DNA of 5,256 nucleotides from Planctomycetaceae bacterium (GTDB lineage: Bacteria; Planctomycetota; UBA1135; GCA-002686595): the NCBI GenBank assembly GCA_013360535.1, contig JABWBL010000282.1, positions 1-5,256 on the forward strand, in the 5' to 3' direction. Positions within the stretch are counted from its first letter, which is position 1. Each line of letters starts with the position of its first letter. The position numbers were made by a program, and so were the translations under genes. The notes beneath the pieces are model-generated. The model was not told where the DNA came from. It saw nothing but the letters and a program-made list of their open reading frames with translations, and ran no database searches. Below, piece by piece: positions 4,677 to 5,256 of the stretch.

Positions 4677-5256
4677 TCAGGCGAGTCGATAGAGCGCGCC
4701 AGCACCGCGCACGACGCGTCCGGTGACTTCGAGCTCGACCAAGGTCGCCAGCACGCTCGCCAAGGGCCTTCCGCTGCGTTCGGAGAGGTCGTCGGGCGTG
4801 AGCGACTCGCCGAGCAGCTGCTCGAGCAGCGCCACGGCCTCGTCCGAGGCTCCTTCGGTCGCCCGCGTCATGTCGTTGGCGCCCGCGTGGGACGGCCTGG
4901 CCGAGATGCCGAGGTCGGCGAGCACTTCTTCGGGTTCCTCCACGAGCCACGCGCCCTCGCGCAGCAGCCGGTGGCAGCCGCGCGCCATCGGATGGTCGAC
5001 CCGGCCGGGCAGCGCGAACACCGAGCGCCCCTGATCGATCGCCCAGCGCGCCGTGATCAGCGAGCCCGAGGCGTGGGCGGCCTCGATCACGACCACCGCC
5101 GAGCAGAGCCCGGAGATCAGCCGATTGCGCTCGGGGAAGTGGTGTCGGCGTGGCGAGGTGCCCGGTGGGTATTCGGCGACGAGCAGGCCCTCGAGCGCCA
5201 TGCGCTCCGCGAGCGGCCCGGCCGGCCACGGCTTGTCGACGCCGTTGCCGAGCACC
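4677..5256 (-). CDS. dprA: DNA processing protein DprA (Smf), C-terminal part (cut by window edge)
   Basis: The last 192 residues are present; the gene continues past the right edge, so the reading begins mid-protein (VLGNGVDKPWP). DprA binds incoming single-stranded DNA in the cytoplasm and loads RecA during natural transformation. The Rossmann-like core shows the family blocks in order: the GNGVDKPWP turn, EYPPGTSPRRHHFPERNRLISGL, a VVVIEA strand, ASGSLITARWAIDQGR, VFALPG and GCHRLLREGA. A linker of about 30 residues follows (SARPSHAGANDMTRATEGASD), then a C-terminal winged-helix domain (EAVALLEQLLGESLTPDDLSERSG through RVVRGAGALYRLA), as in DprA proteins carrying the optional third domain. 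The stop codon lies 28 bp from the convergent small membrane-protein gene. DprA is also widespread in bacteria not known to be competent, so the gene alone does not prove transformability. No other competence genes are visible. Confidence 0.94.
   Translation of the reverse strand, partial: VLGNGVDKPWPAGPLAERMALEGLLVAEYPPGTSPRRHHFPERNRLISGLCSAVVVIEAAHASGSLITARWAIDQGRSVFALPGRVDHPMARGCHRLLREGAWLVEEPEEVLADLGISARPSHAGANDMTRATEGASDEAVALLEQLLGESLTPDDLSERSGRPLASVLATLVELEVTGRVVRGAGALYRLA

Overview
This is a compact, GC-rich bacterial window with no gap longer than about 160 bp between genes. All genes appear chromosomal and I see no mobile elements, CRISPR arrays, tRNAs or rRNAs. The source is probably a Gram-negative-type environmental bacterium. 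The planctomycete or deltaproteobacterial/myxobacterial lineages are my best guess. The reasons are high GC, few visible Shine-Dalgarno sequences, a membrane protein resembling planctomycete DUF6677-type proteins, and an ISC system with an HscB that carries a zinc-ribbon. This placement is from memory and inference; no search was run.

Left block (1-2675, minus strand): an ISC iron-sulfur cluster assembly operon read right to left as iscR (Rrf2 regulator), iscS (cysteine desulfurase), iscU (scaffold), iscA (A-type carrier) and hscB (J-type co-chaperone, cut by the window edge). iscR/iscS and iscU/iscA overlap by 4 bp (ATGA and GTGA), and iscA/hscB are 9 bp apart, so the genes look co-transcribed and largely translationally coupled. 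IscS supplies sulfur to IscU. HscB would dock IscU onto an HscA chaperone, probably encoded just outside the window because IscU keeps the LPPVK motif that HscA recognises. IscA would carry clusters or iron onward, and IscR would sense cluster status. Two features are unusual: the cluster-ligand set of IscR, and the human-HSC20-like layout of HscB.

Middle block (2676-3584): a 156-bp divergent promoter region separates iscR from a small plus-strand gene for a CxxC/CxxC zinc-ribbon protein with an acidic tail. Its 3' end overlaps by 19 bp the 3' end of a convergent minus-strand 4-hydroxybenzoyl-CoA-type (YbgC-like) acyl-CoA thioesterase. A 109-bp divergent gap with a perfect 9-bp inverted repeat follows.

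Right block (3585-5256): a plus-strand pair overlapping by ATGA encodes a multi-pass membrane protein built from two similar halves and a 66-residue two-helix membrane protein, both of unknown function. They converge on the minus-strand C-terminal part of dprA, the RecA-loading protein of natural transformation, which is cut by the right window edge. I see no functional link between dprA and the ISC operon.
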